DNA of 64,000 bases from Actinomycetota bacterium (GTDB taxonomy: Bacteria > Actinomycetota > Actinomycetes > Streptosporangiales > Streptosporangiaceae). Location: NCBI GenBank assembly GCA_027314515.1, contig DAHVAR010000094.1, positions 1 to 64,000 of the forward strand, given 5' to 3'. This document shows positions 42,117 to 50,368 of the stretch, piece by piece (the first letter of the stretch is position 1; every line of letters starts with the position of its first letter). Position numbers and translations under genes: made by a program. A model generated the notes under the pieces. That model did no database searches. It was given only the letters and a program-made list of their open reading frames with translations, and had not been told where the DNA came from.

Positions 42117-42584
42117 ATGGGAATGATCAGCATGAAGTCGATCTTCGGTCCGCACACGGGGCGAGTGGCGAGCTTCCTCACCGACCTGCAGAACCTGTCG
42201 GCTGACGAGATCAGCCGGGTGGCGGATACCTGGAAACAGGCGAGCAACACCGAGCGCGTCCGGGCCTGGGCGGAGCTGTACCGAACCTCTTCGGAGGACC
42301 AGCGGTATCGCATCAGGGCCGCGGCGTCGAGCGCCCGGGCGGAGGCGATGACCCTTGCTTACAGCAGGCACCGGCCGGACTGGGCCTTCTGGACGGCCGT
42401 CTGGGACGCTGCCGCGGCGATCGCCGCGGGCGACCAGATCGGCAGGAACTACGACGTGCTGACGGCGCCGCTCGTGGCCGTCATGCCGCCGCTGGCCCGA
42501 GGCGCGGCCGAGCAGGCTGGCGTCGAGCACGTCGTGCCTGCTCAGCCGTCAGCCCCAGACCGCAGGGAGGCGCGCGCGCCGTGA
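42117..42584 (+). CDS. Hypothetical helical protein upstream of a sensor kinase
   Basis: A protein of 155 residues, not recognised. It is mostly alpha-helical by composition (FLTDLQNLSADEISRVADTW, AWAELYRTSSEDQRYRIRAA), with no membrane segment or known motif. An alternative start is ATG 42132 (MKSIFG). Its end overlaps the start of the histidine kinase (4 bp), so it is translationally coupled to the two-component system and may be a signalling accessory. Confidence 0.65.
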   Translation: MGMISMKSIFGPHTGRVASFLTDLQNLSADEISRVADTWKQASNTERVRAWAELYRTSSEDQRYRIRAAASSARAEAMTLAYSRHRPDWAFWTAVWDAAAAIAAGDQIGRNYDVLTAPLVAVMPPLARGAAEQAGVEHVVPAQPSAPDRREARAP

Positions 42585-43660
42585 AGAGCCGGTTCCGCCA
42601 GCTCTTCGAATCGTCTCCGGACCCGATGGTGATAGTGAACCGGGCTGGTCAGGTCCGTCAGGCCAACGCAGGGGCCGAGTCGCTGTTCGGCTACCGGCGG
42701 GGGGAGATGCGCGGCCAGGACGTCGGGCGGCTCTTTCCCGGCCAGCCGGTAGCGTTCGGCGAGGAAGTCACCGGCGAGGAAGTCACCGGCGAGGGCGGAA
42801 CCGGGCGCCGGCTGGATCTGGTCGCCAGCCGCCGCGACTTCAGCCAGTTCCCGGCCGAGGTCTACGTCGTCCCTATAGCGAGCAGGGAAGGCACGGTGAC
42901 CGTCATGTGCGTCAAGGACATCACCGAGGCGCAGCGCGCTCAGTTCGTTCTCGAACTCGGCCTGGGCACACTCGAGTCGGCGGACCGGGACCAGCAGGCG
43001 CTGCTCGGTCATCTCATCCGCGCGCAGGAGGAGGAGCGCGGCCGGATCGCGGCCGACATTCACGACGACACCATTCAGATGCTCGCCGCGGCCAACCTGC
43101 GGCTGCAGCAGCTCAGGCATCGGCTCTCCGATCCCGATGAGCTGCGCATTCTCGGCAAGCTCCAGGAGACGCTCACGCTGTCGCTGAGCCGCTTGCGACA
43201 GCTCATCTTCGACCTCAGGCCGCCCAGCCTGCAGCGGGGCAGTCTCGACGCGGCCCTGCACGCGCTGCTTGAGCAACTGCGCACCGAGAACGGGATCGCC
43301 TACCATCTCGATGACACTGCCAGTGCCCGGACCCCGGGCACTGGCACCGTGCTGATGTACCGGATCATCCAGGAGGCACTGGCGAATGTCCGCGACCATG
43401 CCAGCGCGACGACCGTGCGGGTTCAGTTCACTGACGTCGACGGCGGCTGCCTGGTCCGCATCGTCGACGACGGCGTCGGCTACAACCCCGCGGAGGTCGA
43501 GAACCGCCCTGGTCACCTCGGCCTCACCCTGATGCGGGAACGCGCACAGGTGGCAGGCGGCTGGTGCCGGATCGAAAGCGCACCGGGCGACGGGACCACC
43601 GTGGAGTTCTGGGTTCCGTTGGGCGGATCACCTGAGGCTGGCCGTGGCCGGGCGGCGTGA
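42581..43660 (+). CDS. Soluble PAS-domain sensor histidine kinase (NarL type)
   Basis: A 359-residue cytoplasmic kinase. A PAS domain covers about residues 5-120 (FRQLFESSPDPMVIVNRAGQ... GAESLFGYRRGEM), followed by the HisKA_3 helix with His in ERGRIAADIHDDTIQMLAAA and a HATPase domain (IIQEALANVRDHA, then RPGHLGLTLMRERAQVAGG). A 15-bp tandem duplication (42758-42787) repeats GEEVT inside the PAS domain. It starts with GTG and overlaps the response regulator by 17 bp. With no membrane segments it should sense an internal signal. Confidence 0.9.
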   Translation: MKSRFRQLFESSPDPMVIVNRAGQVRQANAGAESLFGYRRGEMRGQDVGRLFPGQPVAFGEEVTGEEVTGEGGTGRRLDLVASRRDFSQFPAEVYVVPIASREGTVTVMCVKDITEAQRAQFVLELGLGTLESADRDQQALLGHLIRAQEEERGRIAADIHDDTIQMLAAANLRLQQLRHRLSDPDELRILGKLQETLTLSLSRLRQLIFDLRPPSLQRGSLDAALHALLEQLRTENGIAYHLDDTASARTPGTGTVLMYRIIQEALANVRDHASATTVRVQFTDVDGGCLVRIVDDGVGYNPAEVENRPGHLGLTLMRERAQVAGGWCRIESAPGDGTTVEFWVPLGGSPEAGRGRAA

Positions 43661-44318
43661 GCGCGGTAGCCCGATCAGGGTGCTGCTCGTCGAAGACCAT
43701 CCGGTCGTTGCCGAGGGCCTGTCGTCGCTGCTGGCGGACTACCCGGACCTGGAAGTCGTCGCTAGCGCCGTGTCCGTCGCCGCGGTGGTCCCGGCGCTGA
43801 CGGGGTCATCGCCCGACGTGGCCGTGATCGATTTCCACCTCCCCGACGGCACCGGCGCCGACGCGGCCGACCTGATCCATGCTCGCTCTGGGTCCACCGC
43901 AATCGTCTTCCTCAGCGCGGACGACACCGATGAGCCGCTGCTGGCCGCGATCGAAGCCGGGGCCAGCAGCTACCTGCTCAAGTCCTCGACGGGCGAGGAG
44001 ATCGTCGAGTCGATCCGCGCGGCGGCGGCGGGTGAGACGCTCATTCCGGCCGCCACCATCGCCGGCGCGCTCGCGCGGCGCCGCGAGATCGATCGCGCCC
44101 ACGCCAGCCAGGCGCAGTTGCTGGCAAGCCTGACACCGCGGGAGAAGGAAATACTCGGCCTCATGATCCACGGTGCAGATAACCGGGCTGTCGCCGAGCG
44201 CCTGCAGATCAGCTACGCGACGGTGCGGACGCACGTTCGCTCGATCCTGGCCAAGCTCGGCGCGCGCTCGCAACTCGATGCGGTCGCTAAGGCGGTCCAG
44301 CTAGGCCTGCGGGACTGA
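43644..44318 (+). CDS. NarL/FixJ-family response regulator
   Basis: A 224-residue regulator with receiver domain (VLLVEDHPVVAEGL, phospho-acceptor in DVAVIDFHLPDGTG, lysine in YLLKSSTGEE) and LuxR-type HTH (LTPREKEILGLMIHGADNRAVA, then ISYATVRTHVRSILAKLGA). It is coupled to the PAS kinase. The target is probably the polysaccharide region, judged only by position. The open frame of an inverted IS630-type transposase overlaps its last 106 bp on the other strand. Confidence 0.93.
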   Translation: MAGRRERGSPIRVLLVEDHPVVAEGLSSLLADYPDLEVVASAVSVAAVVPALTGSSPDVAVIDFHLPDGTGADAADLIHARSGSTAIVFLSADDTDEPLLAAIEAGASSYLLKSSTGEEIVESIRAAAAGETLIPAATIAGALARRREIDRAHASQAQLLASLTPREKEILGLMIHGADNRAVAERLQISYATVRTHVRSILAKLGARSQLDAVAKAVQLGLRD

Positions 44319-45325
44319 TCCCGTACGCCACCAGGCTCGTCCGCGTCGGCGGGCTTGGTCCAGGCAAATGGCTGTGAGCCGTCGGTCCAGCCGGTCAGGA
44401 CGGCGCCGATCGCCGCGGATACGCCGAGGGTGCCGGGAAGCGCTGGCGGGCTGCCGCCCGCGGACGGCGAGCTGAGGGTGACGAAGACCTCGGTCATGGT
44501 CAGCCAGGACCTGTGGGTCGCGGTGAAGTGCGGCGTGATGCGGGGATGTCTGGCCAGCCAGGCCCGCACGTCGGGGTGCCGGCGAGTGGCATAGCTGTCG
44601 ACCGCGACGACGTGCAGCACGGCGTCCGGCCTCGCGGCCGCGGCCTGCTGCAGGAAGTGCAGGAACTTGCGGTGCCGGCGGCGCGGGTAGTAGGTGCCTG
44701 CGACGTCCTGCGTGGCCGCCGACGTCAGCGCGGCCAGCAGGGCCACGGCACCGGCGTTCTCGTCAGCCTGATCCGCTGGCCCGTCCGGTCGTGCCGGGCT
44801 TCCGGTCCCGTCGAGCACGACCGCGTAATCGGGCGGGCTGAGGTACAGGCCGGTCACGTCCCGTGCGCTGATGTCCAGCCGGGGCTGCGTCGCGAACCGG
44901 AACGGCTCGCGCCGCCACGGCTGCAGGCCCAGCTCTCGCCAGGTAGCCGCGACCTTGACGTAGGACACGCCGAGTTCACCGGCCAGCAGCCTGGACGACC
45001 AGTGCGTTACTCCCGGCCGCGGTGGCGGCGGGGCCAGCGTCGCCAGCACGATCGCCGCGTCATCGGTGTGCCGCGGGCGGCCGGGCTTGCGCCGGTCCTG
45101 CAGGCCGCGGAGGCCCTCGACGGCGTAGCGCTTCTTCCACGCGATCACCGTCGGCTTGGACGCCCCGGTCCGGGCGACGATCTCGCTGGTCCGCGCGCCG
45201 TCGGCGGCCAGCAGCACGATCCGCGCGCGCTGCGCGAGCCCCGGCCGTACCGATGGTGAGCAGGCCCACGACGTCAGCACCTGGCGATCGCGCGACGGAA
45301 GATCCACCCGCACAGTTAACGGCAT
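44213..45325 (-). mobile_element. IS630-type transposase, 3'-truncated
   Basis: A reading frame of 370 residues with an N-terminal HTH (TSEIVARTGASKPTVIAWKK, then GLQDRRKPGRPR) and an IS630/Tc1-like DDE domain: YAVVLDGTGSP (first Asp), VVAVDSYATRRHPDVRAWLA (second Asp) and HRSWLTMTEVFVTL (Glu). Family resemblance stops at about QPFAWTKPAD; the remaining 40 or so residues are antisense to the intact response regulator. The native C-terminus is therefore missing and the copy is probably inactive. ATG 45325 is the preferred start. No terminal inverted repeats were identified. Confidence 0.75.
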
Positions 45326-45575
45326 GAGCTGCCCGATAGCGGCCGCTGCGGTCACGTTACTTCGCTCACACAGCGCCGGGTGCCGGGCCATCCGCGGCTC
45401 TCGCGCATGCCGCTGACGTGCGGCCCGGTTCGCTGTCTACCGCAATGGAAGTAGGCGGCCGCCGGCCAGCTGGCGTGCCCGGAACTCGGTCACCAGTACG
45501 ACGCTTTCTGCGGTGCCCGCTTCCTAGGCTCTCCAGGCAGTACCGAGCACCTAGACATGCCCTGGAGGCGTCGAA

Positions 45576-46943
45576 GTGAAGTTCCCGACAGCAATGGCCC
45601 GCATCCGTCGCTCCCGAGCCGGTGAGCCGGCTCACGCGGCAGGACGCAGCCCCAGTGCCGGGTTGCTGAGGTCACCCATCGGCCGCCGCGTGACGGAAGC
45701 CGCTGGCCGAGCGGCCGGCACCACGCTGGGGTCGCCAATGCGCCGCCGCGTGACGGGCGCCGCCGTCCTGGCGGCCAGCGTCGCGACAGGCGTCGCGGTG
45801 TTCTCATCGGTCGGTTCAGCGGCGAGTCCGCCGGCCATCGGGCTGACAGCAGCCACCAACCCCGGCGCGGCTCCGCAGCTGCACGTGTCCGGCAACAAGC
45901 TGGTCAGCGCTACCGGCCAGCAGGTCCTCCTGCACGGCGTGGACCGCTCCGGCACCGAGTACGCGTGCGTGCAGAACAAGGGCATCTTCGACGGGCCCAC
46001 CAGCACGGCGTCGATCAATGTCATGAAGTCCTTCGGGATCAACGCGGTCCGGGTACCGCTCAACGAGGCCTGCTGGAACGGGGACTCCTACGTCAACCAC
46101 GCGTACTCGGGCGCGACCTACCGGTCCGCGGTCGAGGGCTACGTGAAGCGGCTCAACGCCGACGGCATGAACGTCATCCTCGACCTGCACTGGACGAACG
46201 GCTCTTACACCGGACCGGCCTCGGCCTGCTCGTCGGCGCAGGCGACGTGCCAGAAGCCGATGCCCGACGCGGCGCAGGCAATCCCGTTCTGGAGGTCGGT
46301 GGCAAGCACCTTCAAGGGCAACGACGCCGTCATCTTCGACCTGTTCAACGAGCCCTACCCGGAGCAGGCCGACCAGATGAACTACGCCGAGGGCTGGCAC
46401 TGCTGGCTGTACGGCGGCAACTGCGCTGGCATCTCTTACCCGGTGGCCGGCATGCAGAGCATGGTGAACGCGGTCCGCTCCACCGGGGCGAACAACGTGC
46501 TGATGCTCGGCGGCCTGGAGTGGTCGAACTACCTGAAAGGCTGGCTGTCGCACGAGCCGGTCGACCCCGCTCACAACCTTGCCGCGTCATGGCACTCCTA
46601 CAACTTCAACGCCTGCAACACGCAGTCGTGCTGGAACAGCCAGATCGCGCCGGTGGCGGCCAAGGTCCCGCTCATCGCCGGGGAGATCGGCGAGAACGAC
46701 TGCGCCGACACCTATGTCCACCCGCTGATGAACTGGCTGAACTCCAAGTCCGCCAGCTACCTGGCCTGGACGTGGAACACCGACTTCAACTGCGCCACTG
46801 GCCCCGGGCTGATCACCGGCTACAACGGCAAGCCGACCGGCTTCGGCGCCGGTTACGAGTCGGCGCTGCGCGGCATGGCCACCGGCCACGTGCTGGGCAC
46901 CGGTCACGCGCTGGCCAGCAGCCGCGGCAAGGCGCATCCGTAA
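45576..46943 (+). CDS. Secreted glycoside hydrolase family 5 enzyme (endoglucanase-like)
   Basis: A 455-residue protein. The GTG at 45576 has GGAGG seven bases upstream, giving a long basic N-terminus before the signal-peptide-like segment RRRVTGAAVLAASVATGVAV (about residues 56-75) and AxA-type site. The catalytic barrel shows NAVRVPLNEACW, VILDLHWTNG, the acid/base Glu in FDLFNEPYPEQ and the nucleophile in PLIAGEIGEND, the two glutamates of GH5. No carbohydrate-binding module is attached. With the GH8 lipoprotein and the GT2 synthase it points to beta-glucan metabolism at the cell surface. Confidence 0.88.
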   Translation: MKFPTAMARIRRSRAGEPAHAAGRSPSAGLLRSPIGRRVTEAAGRAAGTTLGSPMRRRVTGAAVLAASVATGVAVFSSVGSAASPPAIGLTAATNPGAAPQLHVSGNKLVSATGQQVLLHGVDRSGTEYACVQNKGIFDGPTSTASINVMKSFGINAVRVPLNEACWNGDSYVNHAYSGATYRSAVEGYVKRLNADGMNVILDLHWTNGSYTGPASACSSAQATCQKPMPDAAQAIPFWRSVASTFKGNDAVIFDLFNEPYPEQADQMNYAEGWHCWLYGGNCAGISYPVAGMQSMVNAVRSTGANNVLMLGGLEWSNYLKGWLSHEPVDPAHNLAASWHSYNFNACNTQSCWNSQIAPVAAKVPLIAGEIGENDCADTYVHPLMNWLNSKSASYLAWTWNTDFNCATGPGLITGYNGKPTGFGAGYESALRGMATGHVLGTGHALASSRGKAHP

Positions 46944-46960
46944 CTCCTGCCCCTCCACCC

Positions 46961-46993
46961 GGCCACCAGCCCGGCTCTGCCGGGCTGGTGGCC
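46961..46993 (+). terminator. Strong GC hairpin after the GH5 gene
   Basis: GGCCACCAGCCCGG and CCGGGCTGGTGGCC are perfect 14-bp arms with a 5-nt loop. It starts 17 bp after the GH5 stop and ends 31 bp before the thiolase gene. There is no T-run, as is common for actinobacterial terminators. Confidence 0.75.
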
Positions 46994-47024
46994 CGCCGGT
47001 CAATGCCCCGTTACCATGATCAAT

Positions 47025-48632
47025 ATGAGCGGGAACGGCACGCATGGCGACGTCGATCCCCGCACGCCGGTCGTGGTCGGGGTAGGGCAGGTGTCCGAGC
47101 GGCTGGATGATCCGGGCTACCGCCGCCGCTCGCCGGTCGAGCTCGCGGCCGATGCCGCGCGAGCGGCCCTCGCCGATACCGGTGCAGCGGAGCGCGCGGT
47201 GGCTGACGCGATCGACACGGTCGCGGGGATCCGTCAGTTCGAGACCTCAGCACCCGGCGCGACGGCACCGCTCGGCCGGTCGGACAACTACCCGCGGTCG
47301 GTGGCGAGCCGCATCGGCGCCAGCCCGGCCCGTGCGATCCTGGAAGTCGTCGGTGGCCAGGCCCCGCAGCACCTGGTCAACGAGTTCGCCGGCGTCATCG
47401 CCGCGGGCGGCAGCGAAGTCGTGCTGCTGTTCGGCTCGGAGGCCATCTCGACGGTCGAGCGCTACGCGCAGGATCCCGGCCGGCCGGACTTCACCGAGCA
47501 TGCCGAGGGAGATCTGGAGGACCGTGGCTACGGCTTGCACGGCATGTTCTCCCGCCATTTCGCCGAGCACGGCCTCACCGGCGCGCCCAGCCAGTACGCG
47601 CTGATCGAGAACGCCCGCCGGGCCCGGCTCGGGCTGACCCGCGACGAGTACGCCGCCGCGATGGGCGAGCTGTTCGCCCCGTTCAGCCGGGTAGCGGCGG
47701 CCAATCCGCACGCTGCCGCGCCGGTCGAGCGGAGCGCGGCCGAGCTAGTCACGCCGACCAGCGCCAACCGCCTGATTGCCGACCCGTACACCCGGTACAT
47801 CGTCGCCAGGGAGAAGGTCAACCAGGGCGCTGCCGCGCTGCTGATGTCCGTCGGAGCCGCCCGCCGTCTGCAGGTGCCCGCTGACCGATGGGTGTTCCTG
47901 CACGGTCATGCGGACCTGCGGGAGCGGAGCCTGCTGGACCGCGTCGAGCTGTCGGTGAGTCCCGCCGCGGTGATGGCCGTGACGCACGCACTGGAGCTAG
48001 CCGGCCTGGGCGCCGGCGGGCTGGCCACTCTCGACCTCTACAGCTGCTTCCCGGCGCCGGTCTTCAACATCTGCGACGGCCTTGGCCTGACGGCGGGCGA
48101 CCCGCGCGGGCTGACCCTGACCGGCGGCCTGCCGTTCTTCGGCGGCGCGGGCAACAACTATTCCATGCACGCGATCGCCGAGACGGTTCAGCGAGCCCGG
48201 CAGGCGCCCGGCTCGTTCGGGCTCGTCGGCGCAAATGGCGGCATCATGAGCAAGTACTCGGCAGGCGTGTATGGCACCGCCCCGGTCGCCTGGGTACCGG
48301 ACCGCAGCAGCGAACTGCAGGCCGAGGTGGATAGCTGGGCGGCGCCGGCGCAGGTTCACGCGGCCGATGGATGGGCCGTCATCGAGACTTACACGATCCG
48401 GCACGGCCGTGACGGGACACCGGCCGGCATCATCGTCGGCCGCCTCGATGCCGACGGCTGCCGCTTCATCGCCCGCACGAATGACGGGGACGCCGAGACG
48501 CTCGAACTCCTCGCCGAAGCGGCCGAGCCCATCGGCGAGCGGGTTTACGTCCGGTCGTCCGGAACCGCGAACCGGATATCGCCCGGCCCCGGCCATCGCG
48601 CGGCGGCTGCGGCGGTTCCGGCGGCTCGCTAG
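47025..48632 (+). CDS. Thiolase-fold acetyl-CoA acetyltransferase-like protein
   Basis: A 535-residue thiolase-superfamily protein. The N-terminal half has TPVVVGVGQVSER and EVVGGQAPQHLVNEFAGVIA; the C-terminal half has LDLYSCFPAPVFNICDGLGL and LTGGLPFFGGAGNNYSMHAI. The usual N-terminal nucleophilic cysteine is absent (GGQAP), as in a subgroup of SCP2-like thiolases of uncertain activity. The last 130 residues form an extra domain. ATG 47025 lies seven bases after TACCAT and may be leaderless; ATG 47016 is also in frame. Substrate unknown. Confidence 0.82.
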   Translation: MSGNGTHGDVDPRTPVVVGVGQVSERLDDPGYRRRSPVELAADAARAALADTGAAERAVADAIDTVAGIRQFETSAPGATAPLGRSDNYPRSVASRIGASPARAILEVVGGQAPQHLVNEFAGVIAAGGSEVVLLFGSEAISTVERYAQDPGRPDFTEHAEGDLEDRGYGLHGMFSRHFAEHGLTGAPSQYALIENARRARLGLTRDEYAAAMGELFAPFSRVAAANPHAAAPVERSAAELVTPTSANRLIADPYTRYIVAREKVNQGAAALLMSVGAARRLQVPADRWVFLHGHADLRERSLLDRVELSVSPAAVMAVTHALELAGLGAGGLATLDLYSCFPAPVFNICDGLGLTAGDPRGLTLTGGLPFFGGAGNNYSMHAIAETVQRARQAPGSFGLVGANGGIMSKYSAGVYGTAPVAWVPDRSSELQAEVDSWAAPAQVHAADGWAVIETYTIRHGRDGTPAGIIVGRLDADGCRFIARTNDGDAETLELLAEAAEPIGERVYVRSSGTANRISPGPGHRAAAAAVPAAR

Positions 48633-48718
48633 GCCGCCGTGGCGGCGCTGTTACGATCGCCGGGCCGCGGCAGTCGATACGGTGAGAGCAGGACTCATCG
48701 CAGTCGTGGAGGTCTGAG

Positions 48719-49045
48719 ATGGCGACGAAGATTGCAGTCATGCTGGAAGACGATCTTGACGGCGGACGGGCGGACGAGACGGTCCGGTTCGGAATCGGCG
48801 GAACCGAGTACGAGATCGACCTCAGCGCGAGAAATGCCAGGGCCCTCCGCGCCGGCCTGGGGCCGTTCGTCGAGCATGCGCGCAAGGCCGGGCGCGGGCC
48901 CCGGCGCCGGCCGGCCCGTCCGGCGTCGGCTCGCGAGCGCAGCAGCGACATCCGTGCCTGGGCGAAGGCCGAGGGCATCGCGATCAGTGACCGCGGGCGC
49001 ATTCCGGCGAGCGTCGTCGAGCAGTACGAGGACGCGACCCGCTAG
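48719..49045 (+). CDS. lsr2: Lsr2-family nucleoid-associated protein
   Basis: A 108-residue H-NS-like xenogeneic silencer. The N-terminal dimerisation domain is KIAVMLEDDLDGGRADETVR followed by FGIGGTEYEIDLS, and the C-terminal DNA-binding part is SDIRAWAKAEGIAISDRGRI, in which RGR inserts into the minor groove of AT-rich DNA. GGAGG lies six to eight bases before the ATG. The 86-bp spacer before it has no other gene. Actinobacteria often have several paralogues, so this need not be the main one. Confidence 0.95.
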   Translation: MATKIAVMLEDDLDGGRADETVRFGIGGTEYEIDLSARNARALRAGLGPFVEHARKAGRGPRRRPARPASARERSSDIRAWAKAEGIAISDRGRIPASVVEQYEDATR

Positions 49046-49062
49046 CGGGCGCGGGTGAGCCG

Positions 49063-49425
49063 TCAGGTCGCGATGTCGGGATACGGCAGGCTCCAGTGGC
49101 CGAGCCGGGCCGCGAACTCGCGCTGGAAGGCCAGCGGCTCGGCGTAGTCACGTTCGAAGAGCGCGATGAACAAGGTGAGCAGCAGGAAGTTGTGCGCGCC
49201 AAGCTCGAACAGGGTGACATAGTCGTGGCTGGCCAGCGCGGCACGCTCGGTGTCGGTGAAGGCATGCCAGGTACTGCGCTCCTGCCCGTGGCAGTTGAGG
49301 ATCAAACCGGCCTGCTCGGCCTCCCACCATGCAATGGTGCCGCTCGGGTCCGCCCGGTAGCGCTCTACCAGCTCCGGGTCCCGGTCGATGGTGAACAGGA
49401 ACTTGTCCACCAGGTACTTGCTCAC
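49063..49425 (-). CDS. Class III extradiol dioxygenase, LigA-type alpha subunit
   Basis: A 120-residue helical protein: MSKYLVDKFLFTIDRDPELV, then ERAALASHDYVTLFELGAHN, which is the LigA-type small subunit of protocatechuate 4,5-dioxygenase relatives that covers the active site of the beta subunit. It lies 10 bp downstream of the LigB-type gene on the same strand, so the two should form one enzyme. Confidence 0.85.
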   Translation of the reverse strand: MSKYLVDKFLFTIDRDPELVERYRADPSGTIAWWEAEQAGLILNCHGQERSTWHAFTDTERAALASHDYVTLFELGAHNFLLLTLFIALFERDYAEPLAFQREFAARLGHWSLPYPDIAT

Positions 49426-49435
49426 TGTGTCCGCC

Positions 49436-50296
49436 TCATTGGGTCCCCTCCGGGTACCAGGTGAAGTAGGCCTCCATGGTGTGGAACAGATCGAGCGAGT
49501 CGGTGTAGTCGGCCTTCGCGCCGTCGCCCGCCACGCCCATCATGAGCAGGAAATCCATGAAGCCGTGCGTGGCGTTACCCGGCAGCCACAAGCTGTCCAG
49601 GCTGACTTCGGCGAGCGCGGACTCCAGGTCGCCGGAGGCGATCCAGCTCACCGCCTTGCGGTCGAACTCCGGATCCGGTCCGTGCGGGCCGAACTGGCGC
49701 GGGCCGCCGAGTTCGAGCGACAGGTGGCCGGTTCCGATGATGGCCACGCGCTTGTCGCTGGGCCAGGACTCGACCAGCCGCCTGATGGTCCGGCCGAGCT
49801 CAGCGAACCGGCTGGGCTGCGGCAGCGGGGGCGCGAAGATGTTGGTGTAGACGGGCACGATGGGCAGGTCAGCTTCCGGCCGCAGGGTGATCAGCGGGCA
49901 GGTGATGCTGTGATCGATCCGCAGCTCGTTGCTGAAGGCCAGATCGAATCCGGCGTCCATGCCCTGGCGCAGCAGGTAAGCCGACAAGTCCTCGTCGCCG
50001 CGCAGGAACATTCTCGGCAGTCCGAACTCGCGCTCCTCGTTGTACCAGTTGCCGTCGTAGAACGGCGCCTTGCCGATCAGGAACTGCGGCATGTTGTCCA
50101 GCCAGAGCTGGTGGAAGTGATCGCTGCCGACCATCACGAGCACGTCAGGGCGGGCGGCGGTGAGCGTTTCGCGGAAGGCCGCTATCTTCGCAACCCACTC
50201 GTCAGCGAACGGCGGCCGGTCGGACCCGGCCGAGGTGCTCGCCTTGTAGTAGAACGGGTGATGCGTCGAGGCGATGACCGCGGCGACTGTGGCCAT
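49436..50296 (-). CDS. Class III extradiol dioxygenase, LigB-type catalytic subunit
   Basis: A 286-residue non-haem iron ring-cleavage subunit. The N-terminal IASTHHPFYY gives the first iron histidine, VMVGSDHFHQLWLDNMPQF the second, and AIIGTGHLSLELGG holds the catalytic histidine and acidic ligand region. LPGNATHGFMDFLLMMGVAG is also conserved. Members open gallate, protocatechuate or other dihydroxylated rings. ATG 50296 is preceded by AAGGAG. It is encoded with the alpha subunit, and the CoA-transferase lies just upstream on the same strand. Confidence 0.9.
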   Translation of the reverse strand: MATVAAVIASTHHPFYYKASTSAGSDRPPFADEWVAKIAAFRETLTAARPDVLVMVGSDHFHQLWLDNMPQFLIGKAPFYDGNWYNEEREFGLPRMFLRGDEDLSAYLLRQGMDAGFDLAFSNELRIDHSITCPLITLRPEADLPIVPVYTNIFAPPLPQPSRFAELGRTIRRLVESWPSDKRVAIIGTGHLSLELGGPRQFGPHGPDPEFDRKAVSWIASGDLESALAEVSLDSLWLPGNATHGFMDFLLMMGVAGDGAKADYTDSLDLFHTMEAYFTWYPEGTQ

Positions 50297-50368
50297 GGCA
50301 CTCCTTCGTCGTGATCCGATCAGTATTATCCGGGCCGGCAATCACATACTCGGCATGCTGCTCCACCG

